50,253 nt of DNA from Candidatus Omnitrophota bacterium. Its GTDB lineage: Bacteria; Ratteibacteria; UBA8468; B48-G9; JAFGKM01. Under the pieces are notes generated by a model. That model worked only from the letters and a program-made list of their open reading frames with translations. It was not told the DNA's origin and did no database searches. The stretch spans positions 1 through 50,253 of the forward strand of contig JAFGKM010000038.1 of the NCBI GenBank assembly GCA_016928555.1. The letters are read 5' to 3'. Below are positions 39,857-48,593 of this stretch, one piece after another (position 1 is the first letter of the stretch; every line of letters starts with the position of its first letter). Made by a program: the position numbers and the translations under genes.

Positions 39857-40640
39857 GAAAAAAGGGATAGTCAGCCTTTCATTTCTTATTATGACTTTCA
39901 TTTGTCTCTATTTCAATACACAGACAGAAACTGCTTCCATGGAAATAACCTGCAAAGACGGTTCAGTTATGATTTTGATACCGGCGGGAGAGTTTGTCAT
40001 GGGCAGTCCCGAGGGAGCAGGGGATACCGACGAGACTCCTCCGCACACCGTTTACCTTGACGCCTATTACATAGACAAGTACGAAGTTACAGTCGGGCAG
40101 TACCGCAAATTCTGCCAAGAGACAAGGCAGCCCATGCCCTGCGCCCCCAATTGGGAACAGACGGACAGCCATCCCATAGTCAACATAACGTGGGAAGAAG
40201 CCTCGGCATATGCACAGTATTACGGCAAGCGCCTGCCCACGGAAGCGGAGTGGGAGAAGGCATGCAGGGCAGGCAGTAATACAAAATACTCCTTTGGAGA
40301 TGAGGACTCGCAACTCTGGGAATACGCCTGGTATGAAGCAAATTCAGAAAAGAAAACCTACCCCGTCGGACAGAAAAAGCCCAATGCATACGGACTCTAT
40401 GATATGCACGGCAACGCATGGGAATGGTGCAGTGATTTCTACCGAGCGGATTATTACACCGGCAGTCCAGCCGCCAATCCGCAGGGACCCGCCTCAGGCC
40501 GTCATCATGCAATGCGCGGCGGCAGCTGGTTCAATAACCCTTCCCATTGCCGTTGTGCCTACCGCGACTGGCAGGAGCCCGACTACTGGTACGGCCCCTT
40601 CGGCTTCCGCTGTGCCATTTCCGCCCCCGCCCCCCAGTAG
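39843..40640 (+). CDS. formylglycine-generating enzyme (SUMF1/FGE-sulfatase domain) family protein
   Basis: MILIPAGEFVMGSPEGAGDTDETPPHTVYLDAYYIDKYEVT; HAMRGGSWFN; GFRCA. Confidence 0.9.
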   Translation: MKTNKKKGIVSLSFLIMTFICLYFNTQTETASMEITCKDGSVMILIPAGEFVMGSPEGAGDTDETPPHTVYLDAYYIDKYEVTVGQYRKFCQETRQPMPCAPNWEQTDSHPIVNITWEEASAYAQYYGKRLPTEAEWEKACRAGSNTKYSFGDEDSQLWEYAWYEANSEKKTYPVGQKKPNAYGLYDMHGNAWEWCSDFYRADYYTGSPAANPQGPASGRHHAMRGGSWFNNPSHCRCAYRDWQEPDYWYGPFGFRCAISAPAPQ

Positions 40641-40681
40641 CACTTTTCCAAACCGCTCTCTTAATCTAAAAAATACATGTA

Positions 40682-40711
40682 TTGACAAAGGTGCATCATA
40701 AGTGGTACACT
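40682..40711 (+). promoter_or_regulatory. TA-operon promoter TTGACA-18-TACACT with overlapping AATACATGTATT palindrome (40672-40683)
   Basis: Consensus boxes and SD AGGAGGT (40718-40724) before ATG 40732. Confidence 0.65.
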
Positions 40712-40731
40712 CAACACAGGAGGTAAATAAT

Positions 40732-40959
40732 ATGCCGACAAAAAATCCAAGAGTGAATGTGGTCCTTGAACCGGAACTTTATAAAACGGTATCTCTGCTT
40801 GCAAAGGAAGAAAAGATTTCCTTATCCGCTAAAACGAGAGACCTCGTAAAAGAAGCAATAGAAATCTATGGAGATATCTATTGGGATAAAATTGCAGAGA
40901 AAAGAGAAAAAAGTCTTAAGGGCAGAAAAAGCCTTTCTCACAGGGATGTATGGAAATAA
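40732..40959 (+). CDS. ribbon-helix-helix-type antitoxin
   Basis: MPTKNPRVNVVLEPELYKTVSLLAKEEKISLS; paired with downstream toxin. Confidence 0.75.
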   Translation: MPTKNPRVNVVLEPELYKTVSLLAKEEKISLSAKTRDLVKEAIEIYGDIYWDKIAEKREKSLKGRKSLSHRDVWK

Positions 40960-41240
40960 TGAAATATACGCTCATCTACCATCCGGACATAAAGAAAGAA
41001 GACCTGCCGCCTATTCCTGCCAATATTAGACAAAGAATTAAACACGCGATAGAAACCAGACTTTTGAATGACCCTGTAAAATTCGGTGTTCCATTGAGAA
41101 GAAGTTTAAAAGGATCCAGAAAATTGAGAGTAGGGGACTATAGAATAATCTATCGGTTGAAAAAAAACACTATTCTCATATTAAAAATCGGCCACAGAAA
41201 AGAAGTTTATTACCAATTCGAGAAGCGTGCAATCTCCTAA
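40950..41240 (+). CDS. RelE/ParE-type toxin (start 40950 or 40959)
   Basis: KLRVGDYRIIYRLKKNTILILKIGHRKEVY. Confidence 0.85.
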   Translation: MEIMKYTLIYHPDIKKEDLPPIPANIRQRIKHAIETRLLNDPVKFGVPLRRSLKGSRKLRVGDYRIIYRLKKNTILILKIGHRKEVYYQFEKRAIS

Positions 41241-41346
41241 AACTGAAGGCTATCGCCACCTTGCAGGGTTCCTCATACAGATATCACGTTATACGAGATC
41301 AACTTAACCTTTCCCCAAAAAACTGCGCAAAGGATAATTAGTGGTT

Positions 41347-41380
41347 GAGATTGCCGCGGGACTTTGTCCCTCGCAATGAC
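41347..41380. repeat. family C repeat, inverted: GAGATTGCCGCGGGACTTTGTCCCTCGCAATGAC
   Basis: Relative of 37412-37445 with GGGAC/GTCCC hairpin. Confidence 0.8.
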
Positions 41381-41388
41381 AAAAGGCG

Positions 41389-41414
41389 TTAGTGGCATGA
41401 ATGCCACCGCTACA
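41389..41414 (-). repeat. REP-like element: TTAGTGGCATGAATGCCACCGCTACA (revcomp GTAGCG-GTGGCAT-TC-ATGCCAC)
   Basis: Exact 26-nt copy at 42733-42758. Confidence 0.9.
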
Positions 41415-41476
41415 GTTATGGATCTCTGCTAAGTTTATCCCTGTATGTATTAGACAGGGACAGGGATGACAAAAAG

Positions 41477-41546
41477 CGCAGGCTGAAGACCTGCGGCTAC
41501 CATTAGTGCGACTTGCCTCGTTCTACGGGGTGAATCGCACCGCTAC
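41477..41546 (-). repeat. composite REP: CGCAGG..CCTGCGGCTAC + CATTA + GTGCGA..ATCGCACCGCTAC
   Basis: First 32 nt match 42707-42738 with one mismatch; end overlaps aroC stop codon. Confidence 0.85.
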
Positions 41547-42691
41547 TTCAAGTTCAGCCACTTTTTGTCGAGGCGGGCGAGGGAGTCGTAGGCGCGCGCC
41601 ATGTAGAGCGAATCAAGGACGGCGGCGGCCATCATCGCCTCGGCAACCGCGTAGATTCTCGCCACCAGAGTAGGGTCCCTTCTTGTAATGGGCTTCAACT
41701 TCTCCTCTTTCATCTTCTTCATGTTGATGGAGGTCTGTTCTATTGAGATTGTGGGAGTCGGCTTTACCGCAATTCTTACGACGATATCCTCTCCGTTTGA
41801 GAAGCCGCCAAGCACTCCGCCGGCGTTGTTCGTTCTGAATCTGACCTTGCCGTCTTTGGTCATGTACGGCTGGTCGTTATTCTCGGAACCTTTCATGTTC
41901 CCCACCCTGAAACCTGCGCCGAACTCTATGCCTTTTATTGCGCCGATACTGCAGATTGCATGGGCGATTACGGCGTTAAGTTTATCAAATACCGGCTCGC
42001 CGAGTCCGGGCGGAACATTATGTACAATCAGTTCAACGATGCCGCCCGCCGTGTCCCCTTCGTCCTTTATTTCAAGGACTTTCTTCTCCATCTTCCTTGC
42101 CGCTTCAAGGTCGGGGCAGTTAATCTCGTTCTTCCTGTAGTTTTTCTTTATCTCCGCCCATGTCATATCCTTTGCCTTTATCCCCATGCATTCTTTCGTG
42201 TATCCGATAATCTCTATCTTTTCTCTCTGCAGGATGAATTTGGCAACGGCGCCGCCGGCAACCCTTCCCACGGTTTCCCTGCCCGACGCCCTTCCGGCGC
42301 CGCACCAGTCCTGCGCCTCGCCGTATTTCAGAAAGAAAGGATATGCCGCATGGCCGGGCCTGAATATGTCCCTGTATGCCCTGTACTGTTCAATGTGGAC
42401 CTTCTGTGTGTCAACGTTGTAGATGATTATCCCCACGGGCGCGCCGGTAGTCACGCCGTCCTGCCCGATGCCGGCGAAGATTTCGCACTGGTCGGTCTCT
42501 TTTCTCGGGCTGTTGAGTTTGCCGTGGCCGGGTTTGCGCTTGTCCAGTTCGTTCTGGATTACGTCCCTTGTCAGTTTTAATCCGGGCGGGACGCCGTCAA
42601 CGATAACTGCAAGTGCGGAGCCTTTTCCTTTTCCGTAGGATTCCCCGCAGGTTGTAATGCGGAATATTCTTCCGAAAGTGTTTCCTAACAT
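41543..42691 (-). CDS. aroC: chorismate synthase
   Basis: MLGNTFGRIFRITTCGESYGKG, GRASGRETVGRVAGGA. Confidence 0.97.
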   Translation of the reverse strand: MLGNTFGRIFRITTCGESYGKGKGSALAVIVDGVPPGLKLTRDVIQNELDKRKPGHGKLNSPRKETDQCEIFAGIGQDGVTTGAPVGIIIYNVDTQKVHIEQYRAYRDIFRPGHAAYPFFLKYGEAQDWCGAGRASGRETVGRVAGGAVAKFILQREKIEIIGYTKECMGIKAKDMTWAEIKKNYRKNEINCPDLEAARKMEKKVLEIKDEGDTAGGIVELIVHNVPPGLGEPVFDKLNAVIAHAICSIGAIKGIEFGAGFRVGNMKGSENNDQPYMTKDGKVRFRTNNAGGVLGGFSNGEDIVVRIAVKPTPTISIEQTSINMKKMKEEKLKPITRRDPTLVARIYAVAEAMMAAAVLDSLYMARAYDSLARLDKKWLNLK

Positions 42692-42706
42692 AGTTTTCCT
42701 CCTCCT

Positions 42707-42757
42707 CGCAGGCTAAAGACCTGCGGCTACCATTAGTGGCATGAATGCCACCGCTAC
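42707..42757 (-). repeat. composite REP: CGCAGG..CCTGCGGCTAC + CATTA + GTGGCAT..ATGCCACCGCTAC
   Basis: Direct-orientation relative of 41477-41546. Confidence 0.85.
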
Positions 42758-42796
42758 AAACGCCCCTCACAATGGATGCTTTCACCCCCACCTGCA

Positions 42797-42819
42797 TCCT
42801 CCCCCATCAAGGGGGAGGA
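42797..42819. repeat. C-rich hairpin TCCTCCCCC-ATCAA-GGGGGAGGA (family E)
   Basis: 9-bp perfect arms. Confidence 0.8.
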
Positions 42820-42836
42820 ATAAAATATGCAGGGAC

Positions 42837-44111
42837 TCACTCCATTTTTATGTTTGAGCCGAGGCTTTTCATTAAATCAACGAAACAGGGGAAGGTCACG
42901 CTGACCGCTTCCGCAGTCGTTATTTTAGTAGCGCCTTCCGCAATCAGTCCCGCAAGAGCCAGCGACATGATTACCCTGTGGTCGTAATACCCGTTGACCT
43001 GCGTTCCTTTCAGGGCGCTCTTGCGGATTATCAGCCCGTCCTTCATCTCCTCCACCCCGGCGTTCATCTTTGTAAGTTCTTCCGCCATGACCTTTATCCG
43101 GTCGGTCTCTTTTATCCTTGCGTGCGCAACGTTGTAAAGTCTGGTTGCCCCCTCGGCAAAACAGCCAAGGACAGCCATGGCGGGCAGGGCGTCCGGGGTG
43201 CTGTTCAAATCCAGCTCAGCGCCGCGCAGTTTCCCGCCTTTAATCCTTATGCCTTCTTTTTCTACCGTAATATCCGCACCCATCTTTCTCAGATGGCCAA
43301 CAACCGCCTTGTCGCCCTGAACGTCGTTGATATCCAAGCCTTTCAGCAGGATATCAGATTCCGTGATTGCTCCTGCCGCGAGAAGGAAGGTGGCGGAACT
43401 CCAGTCTGCAGGTATTGCCTTCTTAAACGGCCTGTATGCCTGATTTCCCTTGACCTTAAAATGCGTGCACTCTTTGTTTCTTTCGTATTTGATTCCCTGT
43501 TCGTCCAGCCATCTCAGAGTCATCTCTATGTAGGGAATCTCGTGAACATTTATTACGTCAATTTCGGTATCCTCATCCGCGAGAGGCGTTGATATTAAGA
43601 GAGATGAGACGTACTGCGAGCTTATCCCGTCAACCTTGGTCCTGCCGCCTTTTATTCTCCCCCTTATCTTTATGGGAGGATTGCCGTTTTTCCTTATGGA
43701 TGCCGCCTCCGCCCCGAGTATATTCAGGGCATCCAGAAGGGGCTGGACAGGCCTTGTCCTCAATGACTCGTCGCCGTCAATGACGACCTCAAAATCGCCG
43801 AGAGAGACGACGCCTGTAATAAGATTGGTGGATGTCCCTGAATTCGCCATGTCCAGAGTCTTAAGAGGGTTGCAGGGTTTCCCGTGAAAACCCCTGATTA
43901 ACCAGTTATCCCCGGAGGAATCTATCCCCGCCCCGAGCTCCCTGCACGCATTGACGGCCGCCATCGTATCAGCGGAGTTCAACGGGTTTTTTAGCTCGGA
44001 AACGCCTTCTGCCAGAGAACCGATAACCACGCCCCTGATGGTATGGGATTTTGAACCGGGAATAACAGCTTCCCCTTTCAGTTTTTCCGTCTTTTCAACC
44101 GTTAAATTCAT
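42837..44111 (-). CDS. aroA: 3-phosphoshikimate 1-carboxyvinyltransferase (EPSP synthase)
   Basis: PGSKSHTIRGVV, ANSGTSTNL, DHRVIMSLALAGL. Confidence 0.95.
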   Translation of the reverse strand: MNLTVEKTEKLKGEAVIPGSKSHTIRGVVIGSLAEGVSELKNPLNSADTMAAVNACRELGAGIDSSGDNWLIRGFHGKPCNPLKTLDMANSGTSTNLITGVVSLGDFEVVIDGDESLRTRPVQPLLDALNILGAEAASIRKNGNPPIKIRGRIKGGRTKVDGISSQYVSSLLISTPLADEDTEIDVINVHEIPYIEMTLRWLDEQGIKYERNKECTHFKVKGNQAYRPFKKAIPADWSSATFLLAAGAITESDILLKGLDINDVQGDKAVVGHLRKMGADITVEKEGIRIKGGKLRGAELDLNSTPDALPAMAVLGCFAEGATRLYNVAHARIKETDRIKVMAEELTKMNAGVEEMKDGLIIRKSALKGTQVNGYYDHRVIMSLALAGLIAEGATKITTAEAVSVTFPCFVDLMKSLGSNIKME

Positions 44112-44117
44112 CGTTAG

Positions 44118-44146
44118 AAAATACCATAAAAAACAACGGAAGGCAA
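44118..44146 (-). promoter_or_regulatory. aroA promoter TTGCCT-17-TATTTT with extended -10 TGG; implies TSS at or next to ATG
   Basis: -10 at 44118-44123, 6 nt from start codon. Confidence 0.5.
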
Positions 44147-44175
44147 GGCTTACAGACGTTTGAGCACAACAAATT

Positions 44176-44204
44176 TTGTTAAGTATTCTTTTTTAATATA
44201 TAAT
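44176..44204 (+). promoter_or_regulatory. aroB promoter TTGTTA-17-TATAAT; implies TSS at or next to ATG
   Basis: -35 44176-44181, -10 44199-44204, ATG 44212. Confidence 0.6.
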
Positions 44205-44211
44205 CTTTCAT

Positions 44212-45297
44212 ATGAAAAACATCAGGGTAAGGCTGGAGGAAAACAGCTATATTATTTACGCGGGTTATCTCCTTAAAAAACTCGGCGGCGCGCTGGAGGG
44301 GAAGAGGTACGGGAAAAAGGTTCTGCTTCTGACCGACTCCAATGTCTTTCCTCTCTACGGCCGCGCGGTTGAGAAAGCCGTTGCTGAAACAGGCAGAGAA
44401 ATTGTCCACGCGCTATTAAAGCCTGGCGAAGCGGAAAAAAACTTCAAAAAAGCCCATGAAATCGTAGAGTGGTGCGCAAAAAACAGGATGGGCAGGGACG
44501 ATACGCTGATGACGCTTGGAGGAGGAGTTGCAAGCGACCTCGGAGGATTTGCGGCATCCATCTACATGAGAGGGATAAACTTCGCCGCCGTTCCCACAAC
44601 ACTGCTGGCGCAGGTGGATGCATCGGTAGGCGGAAAGACGGGAGTAAACCTGCCGTTCGGGAAAAACCTCGTGGGAAGCTTTTACCAGCCGTCGTTTGTC
44701 TATATTGACTTCAAAACGCTGGGTACACTGCCGGAACGCGAGATAAAGCAGGGGATTGCCGAGATAATAAAATACGGGGTGATAAAGAGCAGGAATATCT
44801 TCAATATGATGAAAAACACTCCCCCTGGCAGGATAAAAAAACATCTGCCCGCGCTCATTGAAGAGAGCGTTATGATTAAAAAAGTTGTCGTGGAAAAGGA
44901 CGAGAAAGAGAGGACGGGGTTGAGAGAGATACTGAATTTCGGGCATACGGTGGGGCACGCGGTGGAAATCGCGCACTTCCCGCAATTCAACCACGGCGAG
45001 TCGGTTGCGCTGGGGATGGTCGGAGAAAGCTATCTTTCATGGAAGCTGGGCATGTGCAAAAAAGATGTTTACTCCGGCATAAAAGAGGTTGTCGGAAAAC
45101 ACCGCCTGCCGTTTTCGTTTGCAGGGATAAAAACGGACAAGATGCTTGACTTTATGAAGTACGACAAGAAAGCCAGGCAGGGAAACATCAGATTTGTCAT
45201 GGTTAAAAATATAGGAACGGTTAAAACGGGAGTGGTGATAAAGGCAGAAGATGCGGTAAAACTTTTAAAGGAGATGATAAGGGATGAAAAACCTTGA
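44212..45297 (+). CDS. aroB: 3-dehydroquinate synthase
   Basis: GGGVASDLGGFAASIYMRGINFAAVPTTLLAQVDASVGGKTGVN. Confidence 0.96.
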   Translation: MKNIRVRLEENSYIIYAGYLLKKLGGALEGKRYGKKVLLLTDSNVFPLYGRAVEKAVAETGREIVHALLKPGEAEKNFKKAHEIVEWCAKNRMGRDDTLMTLGGGVASDLGGFAASIYMRGINFAAVPTTLLAQVDASVGGKTGVNLPFGKNLVGSFYQPSFVYIDFKTLGTLPEREIKQGIAEIIKYGVIKSRNIFNMMKNTPPGRIKKHLPALIEESVMIKKVVVEKDEKERTGLREILNFGHTVGHAVEIAHFPQFNHGESVALGMVGESYLSWKLGMCKKDVYSGIKEVVGKHRLPFSFAGIKTDKMLDFMKYDKKARQGNIRFVMVKNIGTVKTGVVIKAEDAVKLLKEMIRDEKP

Positions 45298-46360
45298 CGA
45301 TATCCGGAAAAAGATAGATGCAATAGACAAGACAATTCTTGAACTGCTCAATACCAGAGCCCGGCAGGTAAGGGAAGTGGCGGAGGTTAAGAATATGAAT
45401 AAACTTCCGACCTTTGACCCTTCGAGGGAAAGGAAGATTATAGACGACCTCGCCGCAAAAAACAAGGGTCCCCTCACAAAAGAAGACATTGAGCTGATAA
45501 TGGGCACGGTATTCAAGATATACAGGGGGATGTTCCGGCCGGTGCGCATTGCATATTTCGGGCTTGAAGGAACGTTCACACATCAGGCGGCAATAAAGAA
45601 ATTCGGGGAAAAGAGCGAGTACCTGCACTGCAAAACAATAGACAACGTCTTCAGGGAAGTGGAGAAGGGCAGGGCGGATTACGGAGTTGTCCCCGTGGAA
45701 AATTCCACCGAGGGCGTCATAACGCACACACTTGACATGTTTGTTGAAAGCAGTCTTAAAATAACGTCGGAAATACTCCTTGATATACACCACTACCTGC
45801 TTTCAAAGGAAACTTCGCTGTCAAAAATAAAGAAGGTCTTTTCGCATCCCCAACCGATAGCGCAGTGCTGGACATGGCTCATGGACAACCTGCCCGAAGC
45901 CAAAATCGTGGAAACCGAAAGCACGGCGGAGGCGGCAAAAAGGGTAAAGACGGAAAAAAACGCCGCCGCGATAGGCTCGCAGGCCGCTGCGGAAATCTAC
46001 AAGCTGGGAATTCTTGCCGAGAAGATAGAGGACTACAACGAAAACATCACAAGGTTTCTTGTAATAGGCAATTCCTTCTCCAGCAAAACGGGGCAGGATA
46101 AAACATCCATTCTTCTGTCAATAAAAGACAAGGTTGGGGCACTGCACGACATACTCCTGCCTTTCAGGGAAAACCGCGTAAATCTCACAAGGATTGAATC
46201 GCGGCCGAGCAAAAAGAAGGCATGGGACTACATATTCTTCTTTGATTTCATAGGGCACAAGGACGACGCCCGGATTAAAAAGACACTCCTTAAACTTGAG
46301 AAGGAAAGCGCCTTCCTGAAAATCCTCGGGTCTTATCCCATAGGCGGAAAAAACGTATAG
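45284..46360 (+). CDS. pheA: bifunctional chorismate mutase/prephenate dehydratase
   Basis: N-terminal CM helix region; PDT AYFGLEGTFTHQAA, VPVENSTEG; ACT ESRPSKKKAWDYIFFFDF. Confidence 0.95.
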   Translation: MKNLDDIRKKIDAIDKTILELLNTRARQVREVAEVKNMNKLPTFDPSRERKIIDDLAAKNKGPLTKEDIELIMGTVFKIYRGMFRPVRIAYFGLEGTFTHQAAIKKFGEKSEYLHCKTIDNVFREVEKGRADYGVVPVENSTEGVITHTLDMFVESSLKITSEILLDIHHYLLSKETSLSKIKKVFSHPQPIAQCWTWLMDNLPEAKIVETESTAEAAKRVKTEKNAAAIGSQAAAEIYKLGILAEKIEDYNENITRFLVIGNSFSSKTGQDKTSILLSIKDKVGALHDILLPFRENRVNLTRIESRPSKKKAWDYIFFFDFIGHKDDARIKKTLLKLEKESAFLKILGSYPIGGKNV

Positions 46361-46374
46361 GAGCTAACAATACC

Positions 46375-47397
46375 ATGGCTGATATAGTGATAATGAGTTC
46401 CTCTGCTACTCAAAAGCAGACCGGCGCCGTAATAAAGAAGATAAAAAAGATGGGGTTTGATATAAACCTCAGTAAAGGCGCGGAGAAAACCATAATAGGC
46501 ATAATCGGAGACACCCGCGGCATATCCGACGAAGTCTTCAGGATAATGCCGGGCGTGGGGCAGGTAATAAGCATATTAAAAAGCTATAAGCTCGGAAGCA
46601 GGGAATTCCATCCGCAGGATACCGTGATAAAAACACGGGGCGTTGAGATTGGCGGCGGAAACCTGACAGTCATCGCCGGACCGTGCTCGGTTGAAAGCAG
46701 GAAACAGCTTTTGAAAACCGCGGAGTTTATCAAAAAGTCCGGAGGAAAGGTTTTGAGGGGCGGAGCTTTCAAGCCGAGAACTTCTCCCTATTCCTTCTCG
46801 GGTCTTGGATTTGAGGGCCTGCAGATTCTCAGGGAAGCGAAGGAAAAAACAGGGCTTGCCGTTATAACCGAGGTGCTTTCAACGGAAGACGTTGACGGAA
46901 CCGCGGAGATAGCCGACATCCTCCAGATAGGGGCGAGAAACATGTTCAATTACCGCCTGCTTCAGAAAGTCGGGGGAAGCAAAAAGCCCGTCCTGCTGAA
47001 AAGGGCTTTCTCGGCGACAATAGCGGAGTTTCTAAACTGCGCAGAATATATCCTTAAGGAAGGAAATAAAAACGTCATTCTCTGCGAAAGAGGCATACGG
47101 TCGTTTGATTCCGAATTCACGAGAAATACTCTTGACCTCTCGGCAGTCGCCGTCCTGAAGAAAGAATCACATCTGCCGGTGTTTGTAGACCCCAGCCACG
47201 GAACGGGAAGAAGGGACCTTGTAACTCCGATGTCAAAAGCGGCCGTCGCCGCGGGCGCCGACGGACTGATGATAGAGGTGCACCCCCGGCCGGCCGAAGC
47301 TCTTTCGGACGGATTTCAGTCGCTGACGCCGGAGATGTTCGCGCAGTTTATGGACGAAATAAAGCCTATAGCGCGGGTTATGCACAAAAAACTTTAA
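46375..47397 (+). CDS. aroF: 3-deoxy-7-phosphoheptulonate synthase (DAHP synthase, AroF type)
   Basis: [45 protein letters not shown]. Confidence 0.96.
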   Translation: MADIVIMSSSATQKQTGAVIKKIKKMGFDINLSKGAEKTIIGIIGDTRGISDEVFRIMPGVGQVISILKSYKLGSREFHPQDTVIKTRGVEIGGGNLTVIAGPCSVESRKQLLKTAEFIKKSGGKVLRGGAFKPRTSPYSFSGLGFEGLQILREAKEKTGLAVITEVLSTEDVDGTAEIADILQIGARNMFNYRLLQKVGGSKKPVLLKRAFSATIAEFLNCAEYILKEGNKNVILCERGIRSFDSEFTRNTLDLSAVAVLKKESHLPVFVDPSHGTGRRDLVTPMSKAAVAAGADGLMIEVHPRPAEALSDGFQSLTPEMFAQFMDEIKPIARVMHKKL

Positions 47398-47426
47398 CAA
47401 TTTTGACATGCCCCCTCACCTTTTCC

Positions 47427-47443
47427 CTCTCCCCCCGGGAGAG
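47427..47443. repeat. C-rich hairpin CTCTCCC-CCC-GGGAGAG (family E)
   Basis: 7-bp perfect arms within CCCCTCACCTTTTCCCTCTCCC context. Confidence 0.65.
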
Positions 47444-47489
47444 AGGATTAAAGTGAAAAAATTTATGCATCAATATAAGGGAGGAGACG

Positions 47490-48593
47490 ATGAAGAAGCT
47501 GAAAGTGGGAATAGTGGGGACGGGAGGGATAGCGCAGGCGGCGCATCTACCGTCATTCAAGAAGCTGGAAAACGTTGAGGTAACGGCCATTTGTGACGTT
47601 AATGAAAAAAAGCTTGCGTATGCGGCGAAAAAATTTGAAATCCCGCATACCTTTACGAAAGCGGAAGACCTGCTTGAGCAGGACATTGACACTGCGGTCA
47701 TATGCACTCCGAATGCGTTCCACGCTGAATATTCCATAAAAGCTATGGAAGCAGGCAAGCATGTGCTGTGCGAAAAACCCGTCTGTATTACGAGTGCAGA
47801 TGCGGAAAAAGTTTTTAAAACTGCCGAAAAAACCGGGAAGAAATTCATGGTTGCTTTCCCGAGGAGATTCTCCGGCGAAGCGAAGGTTCTGAAACCAATG
47901 ATAGAAAACGGCGACTTCGGCGAAATATATTACATGAAAGCCGCATGTCTCAGAAGGCGCGGCATACCGGGACTCGGGACATGGTTTACGGACAAGGAAC
48001 TTGCGGGAGGCGGTCCGATGATGGATATCGGTGTTCATGTTCTCGACATGGTAATATACCTTGCCGGCGCTCCGATGCCCGAAACGGTAATTGGTTCGGT
48101 ATACAGCAAGTTCAGGGATAAAGCCACAGACGGCGGATGGCCCCCTCAGGAAACAAGGATAGGAGACAAAAACACCGGCAGAATGGAGGTGGAGGAGCTC
48201 GCATCCGGATTTGTAAAACTTGCCAACGGAGCCACGCTCTTCGTCGAGGCCAGCTGGGCGGGAAATTCAACTACAGGGCTCAATGCAAGCCTGTTCGGCA
48301 CAAAGGCAGGGGTTCAGATGCCGGACCCGCTGAACGAGAAAAACCCGATAAGGATATTCTCGGAAAGCAGGGGAATATTGACGGATGTAATCCCGAACAT
48401 GCCTGACTCCGAAATGTATCAGGAAGAAGTAAACCATTTTGTGGAGTGCATAACGAAAGACAAGTCTCCCATAACAAAAAAAGAGGAGATACTCTCGGTT
48501 GTCAGAATAATTGAAGGGATTTACCGGTCAGCGGAAACAGGAAAACCGGTGATTATGAAAAATAATGGAGTGCAAACAAAAAGAAGAGTTTAA
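47490..48593 (+). CDS. Gfo/Idh/MocA family oxidoreductase
   Basis: VGIVGTGGIAQAAHLPSFKKL, CEKPVCITSADAE. Confidence 0.93.
   Translation: MKKLKVGIVGTGGIAQAAHLPSFKKLENVEVTAICDVNEKKLAYAAKKFEIPHTFTKAEDLLEQDIDTAVICTPNAFHAEYSIKAMEAGKHVLCEKPVCITSADAEKVFKTAEKTGKKFMVAFPRRFSGEAKVLKPMIENGDFGEIYYMKAACLRRRGIPGLGTWFTDKELAGGGPMMDIGVHVLDMVIYLAGAPMPETVIGSVYSKFRDKATDGGWPPQETRIGDKNTGRMEVEELASGFVKLANGATLFVEASWAGNSTTGLNASLFGTKAGVQMPDPLNEKNPIRIFSESRGILTDVIPNMPDSEMYQEEVNHFVECITKDKSPITKKEEILSVVRIIEGIYRSAETGKPVIMKNNGVQTKRRV

Noticed and set aside
40501-40640. C-type-lectin-like C-terminus of the FGE-family protein as a diversity-generating retroelement target
   Set aside because: No reverse transcriptase and no template repeat copy of this region seen in the window.
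48500-48565. Cobalamin riboswitch before the adenosyltransferase gene
   Set aside because: The start lies inside the upstream CDS; there is no room for a riboswitch and no B12-box seen.
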